A stretch of DNA of 64,000 nt. Origin: JOPF136 sp963773835. Lineage in GTDB: Bacteria > Acidobacteriota > Terriglobia > Acidiferrales > UBA7541. Of the stretch, positions 1 through 10,799 are shown piece after piece (the stretch's first letter is position 1; every line of letters starts with the position of its first letter). Under the pieces are notes generated by a model, which ran no database searches, was not told the DNA's origin, and saw only the letters and a program-made list of their open reading frames with translations. Location of the stretch: positions 620,001-684,000 of the forward strand of contig CAVZCQ010000001.1 of assembly GCA_963773835.1 (NCBI GenBank), written 5' to 3'. The position numbers and the translations under genes are program-made.

Positions 1-423
1 AACCGCTGCGTGGGCACCCGCTACTGCTCCAACAATTGCCCCTACAAGGTCCGGCGGTTCAACTTCCTGCTGTTTTCCGACTGGACCACGCAGAGTCTGT
101 ACGGTGTGCGCAATCCCAATGTGACCGTGCGCAGCCGCGGCGTGATGGAGAAGTGCACCTACTGCGTGCAGCGCATCCAGGCGGCGAAAATCGACGCGGA
201 ATTGAAGGACCGCGAGCTGCGCGACGGCGACATCGTCACCGCCTGCCAGGCCGCCTGCCCCACCGAGGCGCTCGTGTTCGGCGATATCAACGACCCCAAC
301 AGCCGCGTCTCACGGCTGAAGGCGCAGGAACGGAATTACTCGCTGCTGGCCGATTTGAACACCGTACCGCGCACCACCTACCTGGGCCGCGTGCGCAATC
401 CCAATCCGGAATTGGAGGTCTGA
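1..423 (+). CDS. actB: Alternative complex III iron-sulfur subunit ActB, C-terminal part (5' truncated by window edge)
   Basis: The open frame runs from base 1, so the gene begins upstream. The visible 140 residues are a ferredoxin-like 4Fe-4S module: a cluster motif (CVGTRYCSNNCPYK), then CTYCVQRIQ and CQAACPTEA. The ending PRTTYLGRVRNPNPELE matches the C-terminus usual for ActB. ActB carries the iron-sulfur clusters that pass electrons from quinol to the cytochrome c subunits of alternative complex III (quinol:acceptor oxidoreductase in the inner membrane). The next gene, actD, starts 10 bases downstream. The NrfD-like subunit actC, which usually lies between actB and actD, is not here. The part outside the window cannot be judged; in many species ActB also has an N-terminal molybdopterin-oxidoreductase-like half. 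Confidence 0.9.
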   Translation, partial: NRCVGTRYCSNNCPYKVRRFNFLLFSDWTTQSLYGVRNPNVTVRSRGVMEKCTYCVQRIQAAKIDAELKDRELRDGDIVTACQAACPTEALVFGDINDPNSRVSRLKAQERNYSLLADLNTVPRTTYLGRVRNPNPELEV

Positions 424-433
424 CAGGGAAACG

Positions 434-970
434 ATGAGACGGCCAACAATCTACGGGATGATGGCCGAGTTCGACTCGCCCGATGCACTGCTGGCCGCCG
501 CGGAGAAGGCCAGCGCCGCGGGCTACCGGCGCATGGACGCCTACTCTCCGATGCCCATCGAGGGCCTGGCGGATGCGGTGGGCTTCCATCACAACTCGCT
601 TCCCCTGGTGGTGCTGTGCGGCGGAATCCTGGGAGGGCTCACAGGGTTCTTCCTCCAGTACTACGCCAGCGTATTCACTTTTTCGGAGAACGTGGGCGGG
701 AAGCCACTGAATAGCTGGCCGGCGTTCATTCCCATTACCTTCGAGCTGTCCATCCTCTTCGCGGCGCTGTTCTGTGTATTCGGGATGCTGGCGATGAACG
801 GGCTGCCCACTCCTCACCATCCCGTCTTCAACGTGCCCGCATTCGCGCTGGCCACGCGCGACAAATTTTTCCTCTGCATCAAGGCGCGCGACCCCCTGTT
901 CGACGCGAAGAAGACGAAGGATTTCATGAATGGCCTGGGAGCCCTCGAGGTAAGCGACATTGAAGAGTGA
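434..970 (+). CDS. actD: Alternative complex III subunit ActD (DUF3341 family)
   Basis: The 178-residue protein has the DUF3341 opening (IYGMMAEFDSPDALLAAA) and two membrane helices at about residues 55-78 and 95-120. ActD is a membrane subunit of alternative complex III without its own redox centre; family knowledge places it beside ActC and ActF. The conserved segment PHHPVFNVPAF follows the second helix, and the C-terminal soluble part ends in a short acidic tail. It sits between actB and actE in a tightly packed operon and overlaps actE by 11 bases, which suggests translational coupling. ATG at 434 is the first start after actB. Confidence 0.9.
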   Translation: MRRPTIYGMMAEFDSPDALLAAAEKASAAGYRRMDAYSPMPIEGLADAVGFHHNSLPLVVLCGGILGGLTGFFLQYYASVFTFSENVGGKPLNSWPAFIPITFELSILFAALFCVFGMLAMNGLPTPHHPVFNVPAFALATRDKFFLCIKARDPLFDAKKTKDFMNGLGALEVSDIEE

Positions 971-1568
971 GCGGAGCACATCCGGTGCCGTGCGTGGCGG
1001 AGTGCGCAGCGCCGCGCTCGCCGCGCTGCTCCTCTGCCTGCCCGGCTGCCGTCTGGACATGCACGTCCAGCCGAAATACCTGCCGCTGGCGAAGACGGAC
1101 TTTTTCGGCGACGGCCGCTCGGAGCGCCCGCTGGTGGAAGGGACCGTGGCGCGCGGCCACTTGCGGCTGGACGAGCATCTGAACACCGGAAAAGTGAACG
1201 GGAAGCTCGCCACCACCTTTCCGTTTCCGATCACGCGTCAGGATCTGGAGCGCGGGCGCGAGCGGTTCAACATCTACTGCACGCCCTGTCACGACGCTTC
1301 AGGCACCGGCCGCGGCATGATCGTGCTGCGCGGCTTTCCCGCGCCGCCGTCGTATCACATCCAACGGCTGCGCGACGCCCCGGTGGGCCACTTTTTCGAC
1401 GTGATTACGAACGGCCTGGGAAATATGTATAGCTATTCCTCGCGCGTGAAACCCGAAGACCGTTGGCGCATTATCGCCTACATTCGCGCCCTGCAACTCA
1501 GCCAGGCGGCCACCCGCGCGGACCTGCCGCCGGCGGAGCGCGAGCGGTTGGAGAAGCTGCCGAAATGA
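960..1568 (+). CDS. actE: Alternative complex III mono-heme cytochrome c lipoprotein ActE
   Basis: The 202-residue protein starts with TTG inside the end of actD. A signal segment leads to a lipobox (CLPGC, Cys30), so the mature protein is probably tethered to the membrane on the periplasmic side. One heme c site, C107-T-P-C-H111, is followed by the class I cytochrome context DASGTGRG; a Met near residue 157 (NMYSYSS) is the likely distal ligand. ActE hands electrons from the complex towards the caa3 oxidase encoded just downstream. The stop codon overlaps the start of actF (ATGA). The TTG start is chosen because it keeps the full signal peptide and lies at the expected overlap. Confidence 0.9.
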   Translation: MKSERSTSGAVRGGVRSAALAALLLCLPGCRLDMHVQPKYLPLAKTDFFGDGRSERPLVEGTVARGHLRLDEHLNTGKVNGKLATTFPFPITRQDLERGRERFNIYCTPCHDASGTGRGMIVLRGFPAPPSYHIQRLRDAPVGHFFDVITNGLGNMYSYSSRVKPEDRWRIIAYIRALQLSQAATRADLPPAERERLEKLPK

Positions 1569-2737
1569 GCATGAGCGACATACCCGACGTGCAGCTCGAG
1601 CGAGCGGGGAAACGCGCGCTTCTCGTGGGTCTCGTCGCCGCCATGGCGCTGGCCGGGCTGGCCCTGCGCAACACGGACCAGTTTATCCGTTCGTATTTGT
1701 TTGCTTACGTCTTCTGGATCAGCTTCCCGCTCGGCTCGCTGGCGCTGCTGATGCTGCACCATCTCACCGGAGGCGGTTGGGGTTTCGTCATCCGGAGGCT
1801 GTGCGAGGCGGGCGCGCGCACCTTCGCGCTCATGGCCGTGCTGTTTCTCCCGCTGGCGGCCGGAATGTCGCGGCTGTACATCTGGACGCAGTGGAAAACG
1901 GCGGCGGAAGCCCATTCGCCCTTCAAATTCGCCTACCTGCGCCCCTCCTTCTTCCTGGGACGTGCGGTGTTCTACTTCGCTGTCTGGATCCTGCTCGGCT
2001 ACCTGCTCAGCAAATGGTCGCTCGAGGAAGACAGCACCGGCGATCTGGGCATGCACCGGAGAATGGAAGCGCTGAGCGCGCCGGGGCTGATCCTGTTCGG
2101 CTTCACCTCCACGTTTGCGGTCTTCGACTGGGCGATGTCGCTCGAGCCCTTCTGGAACTCCACAATCTACGGCATGGTCTTCGTGGTGATTCAGGTCTTC
2201 ACCGCTCTGGCGTTTTTGATCCTGGTGGCCCGCAGGTTCGCGGAGCACGAGCCGCTGGCGGCCGTGGCCTCGCCCTCGCGCTTCCACGACCTGGGAACGC
2301 TGCTCTTCGCCTTCACCATGCTGTGGGGTTATCTCGCTTTTTCGCAATTCCTGATCATCTGGGCCGGCAACCTGCGGTCCGAAATTCCCTGGTACATGCA
2401 CCGCGGGATGGGGGAGTGGGCGGGAGTTGCGGTTTTCCTTCTCGTCTTTCACTTCTTCGTCCCGTTCTTCATCCTGCTGAACCGGCCGATCAAACGCCGC
2501 AAGCAGGTGCTGGCGCGGGTTGCCGCGGCATTAATTCTGGTCTCGGCGGTGGACGTCTTCTGGCTGATTATGCCGGCCTTTTCCCCGACGCTGCCCCGCC
2601 TGCATCCCACTGATTTGCTGGCGCCCGTGGCCATCGGCGGCCTGTGGTTCTGGGCGTTCACCAGGGAGGCCCGCGGCCGGCCCCTGGTTCCGTTGCGCGA
2701 TGCGCGTTTGGAGGCTGTGGTTGAGCACGGAGCATAA
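1565..2737 (+). CDS. actF: Alternative complex III integral membrane subunit ActF
   Basis: The protein has 390 residues when started at the ATG overlapping the actE stop. An in-frame upstream start at 1463 lies inside actE and is rejected. It has about ten hydrophobic segments and typical ActF stretches such as FDWAMSLEPFWNSTIYGM (about residues 190-207) and QFLIIWAGNLRSEIPWY. ActF is the NrfD-related membrane subunit proposed to help in proton translocation or quinol binding. It overlaps the next gene by 17 bases. With actD and actE this confirms an alternative complex III operon in place of a bc1 complex. Confidence 0.9.
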   Translation: MSMSDIPDVQLERAGKRALLVGLVAAMALAGLALRNTDQFIRSYLFAYVFWISFPLGSLALLMLHHLTGGGWGFVIRRLCEAGARTFALMAVLFLPLAAGMSRLYIWTQWKTAAEAHSPFKFAYLRPSFFLGRAVFYFAVWILLGYLLSKWSLEEDSTGDLGMHRRMEALSAPGLILFGFTSTFAVFDWAMSLEPFWNSTIYGMVFVVIQVFTALAFLILVARRFAEHEPLAAVASPSRFHDLGTLLFAFTMLWGYLAFSQFLIIWAGNLRSEIPWYMHRGMGEWAGVAVFLLVFHFFVPFFILLNRPIKRRKQVLARVAAALILVSAVDVFWLIMPAFSPTLPRLHPTDLLAPVAIGGLWFWAFTREARGRPLVPLRDARLEAVVEHGA

Positions 2738-3197
2738 CCAATCCGGCGGCGGCCCGGCCGGCTACGAGAAGCGCGACGCCGATCCGGCCAGCCTGGTCCA
2801 TTTCGGCGTCGGGCTGGCCCTGACGCTGGTCGTGGTGTGGGCCGGAATGTGGTGGCTCATGGGTTATTTCAGCCACGTGCAAAAACTCGGACCATCCGCC
2901 ACGCCCTTCGGGCAGCTCGAGGAAAAGCAGTTGCCGCCGCTGCCCCGCCTCCAGGTGAATCCCGAGCAGGACCTGAAAGCGCTCCGCGAGCAGCAGACCG
3001 CCGCGTTGGACACTTACGGATGGGTGGACCGCGACCGCGGCATCGTCCACATCCCCATCGACCGCGCGATGGACCTGATTCTGGAGCGCGGCGTGCTCCC
3101 GGCGCGCGCGAATGCCTCCGCGGCCGGCGCCGGGCCGCCGCACAGGCACGCAACGCCAGGGAAACGTATTTCACGCCGAGAAAGGGGCGGGTCATGA
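2721..3197 (+). CDS. Small single-span membrane protein of the ACIII-caa3 operon
   Basis: The 158-residue protein is not a family I can name with certainty. I chose the TTG start at 2721 because GGAGG sits six bases before it, whereas the upstream ATG at 2700 has no ribosome binding site. The N-terminal part is polar, then one membrane helix (LALTLVVVWAGMWWLMGYF), then a periplasmic tail with LPPLPRLQVNPEQDLKALRE and a segment around YGWVDRDRGIVHIPIDRAMDL. Proteins with this second motif are common between actF and the SCO gene in such operons, so a role in assembling or docking the oxidase is plausible but is inference. The stop overlaps the SCO start (ATGA). Confidence 0.75.
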   Translation: MSTEHNQSGGGPAGYEKRDADPASLVHFGVGLALTLVVVWAGMWWLMGYFSHVQKLGPSATPFGQLEEKQLPPLPRLQVNPEQDLKALREQQTAALDTYGWVDRDRGIVHIPIDRAMDLILERGVLPARANASAAGAGPPHRHATPGKRISRRERGGS

Positions 3198-4117
3198 GAC
3201 GCAATCGACAGCATCCCCGAGGGGGCAGGGAAGTGGGGAGCGGATGGCGTGCGCTAGGCGCACGCAGCGCAACTCTCGCGGCCGCGCTGCTCCTGGCGGC
3301 GCTGTTTGCGCCCGCCGCCGCTCGCGGACAGGCAGACCCTCTGCCGGTGATGCAGAACCCCTCCGGCAATCCCGCGGTCATGAAGGACATCGGAATCGAT
3401 CAGAAGCTGGACGCCCAGGCGCCCCTGGATCTCACCTTCCGGAACGAGCAGGGCGCCGTGGTGCCGCTCCGCCAGTTCTTCGGCAAACGGCCCGTAATTC
3501 TCACGCTCGTCTATTACCAGTGCCCTATGCTGTGCACGTTTGTTTTGAACGGAGTGCTGAACAGCGCCAAAGCGCTCTCCTTCGATATCGGCAAAGACTA
3601 CGAAGTGGTGACCGTCAGCATCGACCCCACGGAGACCGCCGTGCTCGCCGACGCGAAGCACACCATGTACGCCGGCCTGTACGGCCGGCCCGGCGCGGTG
3701 GCGGGCTGGCACTTTCTCACCGGCCAGGAGGCTGCCATCCGCCGGCTCGCCGATTCGGTCGGCTTCCGCTACGTCTACGACAAAGCGTCTGAGCAATTCG
3801 GCCACGCCAGCGGAATCATGGTGCTCACTCCGCAGGGCCGCGTGTCGCGCTACTTCTACGGGATTACCTATCCGCCGCGCGATTTGCGCTTCGCGCTCGT
3901 GGAAGCGTCGGGTGGGAAAATCGGCACGCCCGTGGACGAGATCCTGCTCACCTGCTTTCACTACGACCCGACGACGGGAAAGTACGGCCTGGTGATCTCG
4001 CGGGTGATCCGGCTGGCGGGGCTCGCCACGCTTCTCGCCATCGGAGGAATGGTGCTGGTGCTGCGCCGCAGGGAGAACTACGCCTTGCCGCCGGAGGTGC
4101 GCGGCCCGAAGGGCTGA
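3194..4117 (+). CDS. SCO1/SenC family copper chaperone with C-terminal membrane anchor
   Basis: The 307-residue protein has an N-terminal signal segment (about residues 27-45), a thioredoxin-like SCO domain and one C-terminal helix (RLAGLATLLAIGGMVLVL) followed by a basic tail. The copper ligands are visible: C110-x3-C114 (QCPMLCT) and His204 (EQFGHASG). SCO proteins deliver copper to, or reduce, the CuA site of cytochrome oxidase subunit II. The coxB gene follows 19 bases downstream, which fits that role. The true start at 3194 overlaps the stop of the preceding gene; the longer frame from 2837 runs through that gene and is rejected. Confidence 0.9.
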   Translation: MRRNRQHPRGGREVGSGWRALGARSATLAAALLLAALFAPAAARGQADPLPVMQNPSGNPAVMKDIGIDQKLDAQAPLDLTFRNEQGAVVPLRQFFGKRPVILTLVYYQCPMLCTFVLNGVLNSAKALSFDIGKDYEVVTVSIDPTETAVLADAKHTMYAGLYGRPGAVAGWHFLTGQEAAIRRLADSVGFRYVYDKASEQFGHASGIMVLTPQGRVSRYFYGITYPPRDLRFALVEASGGKIGTPVDEILLTCFHYDPTTGKYGLVISRVIRLAGLATLLAIGGMVLVLRRRENYALPPEVRGPKG

Positions 4118-4136
4118 GGCCGGGCGAATCGCTTCG

Positions 4137-5135
4137 ATGTCCATGCCGGGAATAAATTCGGCTCTCTTCGCGGCGCTCCAGTCCGTGCCGGGAATCCCCA
4201 TCTTCCCGCCACGTGCCTCGACGATCGCCCGGGGCGTGGACGAGCTGCACTATTTCCTCACTGCGCTCACGCTGTTCTTCACCTTCGTCATCTTCACCAT
4301 CATTTTCTACTTCATGGTGCGCTACCGCCGCCGCTCGCCGGACGACCAGCCGCCCGCCACCGTCACCTACATGTCGCTGGAGCTCACCTGGACGATCATT
4401 CCGACGCTGCTCTGCGCGGTCGTGTTCGTGTGGAGCTCCAGCCTCTACTTCCGCAACTCGCGCCCGCCCAACGCCTCCATGGAAATGTTCGTCGTCGGAA
4501 AGCAGTGGATGTGGCACATCCAGCATCCCGAGGGCGTCCGGGAAATCAACGAGCTGCACGTGCCACTGGGCGTTCCGGTGAAAATCACGCTCACCTCCCA
4601 GGACGTCATCCACGATTTCTACATTCCCGCCTTCCGCGTGAAGCGCGACGCCACGCCCGGACGCTATAACTCGCTCTGGTTCCAGGCCACCAAGACAGGC
4701 ACCTTTCATTTCTTCTGCGCACAGTACTGCGGCCAGGGACATGCCTCCATGATCGGTTGGGTTCACGTGATGACCCCGGAGGATTACGCCGCCTGGCTGG
4801 CCGGAGGCACTCGCGGCGAGACTATGACGCAGGCCGGCGAGCGGCTCTTCAACCAGTACGGCTGCATCACCTGCCATGTGGCCGACGGCACCGGGCGCGG
4901 CCCTTCGCTCGTCGGGCAATTTGGGAAGCCGCAGAGACTCCGCGACGGCCAGAATCTCGTGGTGGACGAGGCCTTCCTCCGCCGCGCCATCACCCAGCCC
5001 AATTCCATGCCCATCCCCACCTACGCGCCCGTCATGCCCAGCTTCCAGGGCCAGTTGAATGAGGAGCAGATTTTGCAGCTCATCGCCTATGTGAAATCCC
5101 TCAGCGGGGAAGAAAGGAAGGGGAAGGGCCAATGA
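4137..5135 (+). CDS. coxB: Cytochrome c oxidase subunit II (caa3 type, fused cytochrome c)
   Basis: The 332-residue protein has two N-terminal membrane helices (about residues 38-60 and 82-102), the aromatic stretch GKQWMWHIQHP, and a complete CuA site: His159, C194-A-Q-Y-C198-G-Q-G-H202 and Met205. A C-terminal cytochrome c domain carries C243-I-T-C-H247. The fused heme domain defines a caa3-type oxidase, which takes electrons from a small cytochrome or directly from alternative complex III. Its stop overlaps the coxA start (ATGA). No strong ribosome binding site is visible before the ATG at 4137, and a second ATG lies two codons downstream. Confidence 0.95.
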   Translation: MSMPGINSALFAALQSVPGIPIFPPRASTIARGVDELHYFLTALTLFFTFVIFTIIFYFMVRYRRRSPDDQPPATVTYMSLELTWTIIPTLLCAVVFVWSSSLYFRNSRPPNASMEMFVVGKQWMWHIQHPEGVREINELHVPLGVPVKITLTSQDVIHDFYIPAFRVKRDATPGRYNSLWFQATKTGTFHFFCAQYCGQGHASMIGWVHVMTPEDYAAWLAGGTRGETMTQAGERLFNQYGCITCHVADGTGRGPSLVGQFGKPQRLRDGQNLVVDEAFLRRAITQPNSMPIPTYAPVMPSFQGQLNEEQILQLIAYVKSLSGEERKGKGQ

Positions 5136-6772
5136 GCGCCGCGCTCGCAGAAGCGCCGCCCGAAACGCGCGTCCATTACCTGAACGCGAATTACGGGGTC
5201 AAATCCTGGCTGTTCACCACCGACCACAAACGGATCGCGCTGCTCTACCTCGTCTCCATCACCCTGATGTTCTTCGTCGGCGGCTCGATGGCCGTGCTCA
5301 TGCGCCTGCACCTCATCGATCCCGCGGGCAGCCTGGTCCATCCCGACACCTACAACAAACTCTTCACCATGCACGGCATCGTGATGATTTTCTTCTTCCT
5401 GATTCCCTCCATCCCCGCCGTGCTCGGCAACTTCCTCGTCCCCATGATGGTGGGGGCCAAAGACCTGGCCTTCCCGCGCATCAACCTGCTGAGCTGGTAC
5501 CTCTACATTGCCGGGGCGGGGCTGGCCCTCTACGCCATGGTCTCGGGCGGCGTGGATACGGGCTGGACCTTCTACACGCCCTACAGCAGCACCTATGCGA
5601 ACTCGCAGGTATTGGTCACCGCAACCGGTGTTTTCATCGCCGGGTTCTCCTCCATCCTCACCGGTTTGAATTTCATTGTAACCATCCACAAAATGCGTGC
5701 CCCGGGACTCACCTGGTTCCGCATGCCCCTGTTCCTCTGGGCTATGTATGCCACCAGCATCATCCAGGTGCTCGGCACCCCGGTTGTGGCCATCACGCTC
5801 GTTCTGGTGGGTCTCGAGCGTCTGTTCCACGTCGGGATTTTCGACCCCGCCGTGGGCGGCGACCCCATCCTGTTCCAGCACCTTTTCTGGTTCTATTCGC
5901 ACCCCGCGGTCTACATCATGATTCTTCCGGGCATGGGTGTGGTCAGCGAGATCATCACCTGCTTCTCCCGCAAAAAAATCTTCGGATACCACTTTGTCGC
6001 CTTCTCCAGCATGGCCATCGCGGTCATCAGCTTCCTGGTCTGGGGCCACCACATGTTCGTCACCGGAATGTCCGTCTACGCCGCGCTCATTTTTTCCGTG
6101 CTCAGCTTCCTGGTGGCCATTCCCTCGGCCATCAAAGTCTTCAACTGGACGGCCACCCTCCACCACGGCTCGATTTCCTACGATGCGCCCATGCTCTACG
6201 CCCTCGGTTTCATCGGCCTCTTCACCATGGGCGGCCTCACCGGACTGTTCCTGGCCTCCCTCGCCACCGACGTGCACCTGAACGGCACCTATTTCATCGT
6301 CGCCCATTTTCACTACATCATGGTGGGTGGCGCGGTCATGGCCTATCTCGGCGGCATCCATTTCTGGTGGCCGAAAATCACCGGGCGGATGTATCCCGAC
6401 CTCTGGGCGCGCCTCGCTGCTGCCATCGTCTTCATCGGCTTCAACCTCACCTTTTTCCCGCAATTCATGCTCGGATATCTGGGCATGCCCCGCCGCTATG
6501 CCACCTACCCCGCCGAGTTCCAGGTGCTCAACGTGATGTCGTCCGCGGGCGCCTCGATTCTCGGCCTCGGCTATCTGATCCCGCTGATTTACCTGATTTG
6601 GTCCATGCGCTACGGCCCCATCGCTCCCGCGAATCCGTGGCGCGCCAAGGGCCTCGAATGGGAGACGCCCTCTCCGCCGCCCACTCAGAATTTCGACGTC
6701 ACCCCGGTCGTCACCGAAGAGGCCTACGCCTACGGCCCGCCCGGGTCTGAGCAGGAGGAAGCGCATGTCTGA
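5132..6772 (+). CDS. coxA: Cytochrome c oxidase subunit I (A2-type heme-copper oxidase)
   Basis: The 546-residue catalytic subunit has twelve expected membrane helices, a heme/copper region with LVWGHHMFVTGM and the heme-ligand stretch FIVAHFHYIMVGG. At the position where many A1 oxidases have GHPEVY, this protein has Y255-S-H-P-A-V-Y261, the 'YSHP' signature of A2-type oxidases, in which a Tyr-Ser pair replaces the proton-channel glutamate. It reduces oxygen to water and pumps protons in the inner membrane. It is translationally coupled to coxB (ATGA) and overlaps coxC by eight bases. Confidence 0.96.
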   Translation: MSAALAEAPPETRVHYLNANYGVKSWLFTTDHKRIALLYLVSITLMFFVGGSMAVLMRLHLIDPAGSLVHPDTYNKLFTMHGIVMIFFFLIPSIPAVLGNFLVPMMVGAKDLAFPRINLLSWYLYIAGAGLALYAMVSGGVDTGWTFYTPYSSTYANSQVLVTATGVFIAGFSSILTGLNFIVTIHKMRAPGLTWFRMPLFLWAMYATSIIQVLGTPVVAITLVLVGLERLFHVGIFDPAVGGDPILFQHLFWFYSHPAVYIMILPGMGVVSEIITCFSRKKIFGYHFVAFSSMAIAVISFLVWGHHMFVTGMSVYAALIFSVLSFLVAIPSAIKVFNWTATLHHGSISYDAPMLYALGFIGLFTMGGLTGLFLASLATDVHLNGTYFIVAHFHYIMVGGAVMAYLGGIHFWWPKITGRMYPDLWARLAAAIVFIGFNLTFFPQFMLGYLGMPRRYATYPAEFQVLNVMSSAGASILGLGYLIPLIYLIWSMRYGPIAPANPWRAKGLEWETPSPPPTQNFDVTPVVTEEAYAYGPPGSEQEEAHV

Positions 6773-7439
6773 CGCGGCCGCATCCCACGCGGCGGAACAT
6801 CCGCCCTACCTCGCTCACCACTTCTCCGACATCGACCAGCAGAACGAGGCCGGCACCCTGGGCATGTGGCTCTTCCTAGTCACCGAAATCATGTTTTTCG
6901 GCGGCCTCTTCGCCACCTATGCCATCTACCGTTTCCGTTTCTTCGAAGGGTTCCGCGACGGCAGCCATCTTCTCAAGGTCCAGTTCGGCGCCATCAATAC
7001 CGCCGTGCTCATCGGCAGCAGCCTCACCATGGCACTCGCCGTGCGCGCCGCTCAGTTGGGCCGCCGCAAGGCTCTGATCCTCTTTCTGATCCTCACCATG
7101 CTCCTCGGCGCCGCCTTCCTGGGCATCAAATGGAATTTTGAATGGACCGCGGACTACCATGAGCACCTCGTGCCGGGGATGAGCTTTTCGCATCCCGGTC
7201 CGAACGAGGGCGCAATCGAGCTGTTCTTCTGTTACTACTTCTTTATGACCGGACTGCACGCCCTCCACATGGTCGTCGGCCTCGGCATCATGGCCGTGCT
7301 CCTGTGGATGGCCGCCCGCGGCCGCTTTGACCGCGGCTACTTCGCTCCCGTGGAAATCAGCGGCCTCTACTGGCACTTCGTGGACATCGTCTGGATTTTC
7401 CTTTTCCCGCTGCTCTATCTGATCGGAGGGCGCTACTGA
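6765..7439 (+). CDS. coxC: Cytochrome c oxidase subunit III
   Basis: The 224-residue protein has five apparent membrane helices and the family motifs GLHALHMVVGLG and YWHFVDIVWIFLFPLLYLIG. Subunit III stabilises subunit I. The gene begins within the end of coxA and its stop shares a base with the coxD start (TGATG), so translation of the whole cox set appears coupled. The N-terminus is short and soluble, with a His-rich patch (HPPYLAHHFSDIDQ). Confidence 0.95.
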   Translation: MSDAAASHAAEHPPYLAHHFSDIDQQNEAGTLGMWLFLVTEIMFFGGLFATYAIYRFRFFEGFRDGSHLLKVQFGAINTAVLIGSSLTMALAVRAAQLGRRKALILFLILTMLLGAAFLGIKWNFEWTADYHEHLVPGMSFSHPGPNEGAIELFFCYYFFMTGLHALHMVVGLGIMAVLLWMAARGRFDRGYFAPVEISGLYWHFVDIVWIFLFPLLYLIGGRY

Positions 7440-7780
7440 TGCCGGCCCACGTCCATGTGGTTCCGGTGTGGGTTTACGTCGCCGTGTTCGTGTGTCTCAT
7501 GGTGCTCACCGCCGCCACTACCGGTGTGGCCTACATCGACCTCGGCCCGTTCAACACGCTCGTGGCCCTCACCATCGCCGTTATCAAAATGTCGCTCGTG
7601 ATCATCTTTTTCATGCACGTCCGCCACGCCAGTTCGCTCACCCGGCTCGTCATTGCCGCAGGCTTCCTCTGGCTCCTGCTGCTCATGGCCTTCACGCTCA
7701 CCGACGTCGCCACCCGCCGCATCCCGCCCCCTCCGGAAGGCTGGGGACCCGCCACCGTCGCCCCATCCCCCACTCGCTAA
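7439..7780 (+). CDS. coxD: Cytochrome c oxidase subunit IV-like small membrane protein
   Basis: The 113-residue protein has three hydrophobic helices: VWVYVAVFVCLMVLTA, FNTLVALTIAVIKMSLVIIFFMH (about residues 37-60) and LVIAAGFLWLLLLMAF. The middle helix with IKMSLVIIFFMHVRHASSL is typical of bacterial caa3/bo3 subunit IV. It is the last gene of the respiratory operon. A gap of about 150 bases follows, with no clear terminator, before glgP. Confidence 0.88.
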   Translation: MPAHVHVVPVWVYVAVFVCLMVLTAATTGVAYIDLGPFNTLVALTIAVIKMSLVIIFFMHVRHASSLTRLVIAAGFLWLLLLMAFTLTDVATRRIPPPPEGWGPATVAPSPTR

Positions 7781-7927
7781 CCCCCAGCCACTCGCCACTG
7801 CTTTCTCCCTGTGCCCCAAATGCAAACCACGCTCGTTTCCGTTCTCCTGCCGGAGCGCGATATCATTGCGAGGTGAGTCGGAATCGCCCTGCGCACGCTA
7901 AACCCTCCACTCTGAGGAACCCCTGGA

Positions 7928-10399
<2,472 letters not shown>

Positions 10400-10458
10400 T
10401 TGCCACCGGGAAATTCCGATCCGCTTGGGACCGCAGTAGCATCGAGCGAGAGGGGCCC

Positions 10459-10488
10459 ATGACGACCGAGGAATGGCGTGATGATTGA
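10459..10488 (+). other. Possible short upstream ORF overlapping the next gene's start
   Basis: Nine codons (MTTEEWRDD) follow a GAGAGG sequence placed five bases before the ATG. The stop codon overlaps the start of the 85-residue gene at 10481. Such an arrangement can couple translation of the two frames. It is equally possible that only the downstream start is used, since GAGGA also sits eight bases before 10481. Confidence 0.25.
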
Positions 10489-10738
10489 AAGATTAGACTC
10501 GCGGATGCGATATAAAGTCGCAGAGGACCTGATAGGTTTCGAAGTTCAGAGGGAAGAAGGCTTCGCTCCGGTGGCGCACACAATACAGCCGGGCAGGATC
10601 GTCTGGGCGGATATCGACAAGGTTGTTCTATGGGAGGGGCAAGCGGTCGTCATGTTTTTCTGCGAACAAACTAAGATGTACGTGGATCACAAAACATTTG
10701 TAAATTCAGTGCGCCGGACGCCTTCCGGAAATGGCTAG
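10481..10738 (+). CDS. Small protein of unknown function
   Basis: The 85-residue soluble protein is not one I recognise. It has no signal peptide and no cysteine motif beyond a single Cys (FFCEQTKMYVD). The composition is mixed and the frame is open with a plausible ribosome binding site (GAGGA, eight bases before ATG). A GTG one codon upstream is the alternative start. The sequence (GFAPVAHTIQPGRIVWADID) suggests a small beta-rich fold. It follows glgP by about 80 bases in the same direction, with no proof of co-transcription. Confidence 0.5.
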   Translation: MIERLDSRMRYKVAEDLIGFEVQREEGFAPVAHTIQPGRIVWADIDKVVLWEGQAVVMFFCEQTKMYVDHKTFVNSVRRTPSGNG

Positions 10739-10799
10739 GATTCTCCTGGCCTGACCATGCGTACCCGGTGCATCTCGTGGCTGCGAATAAAACGCCCGT

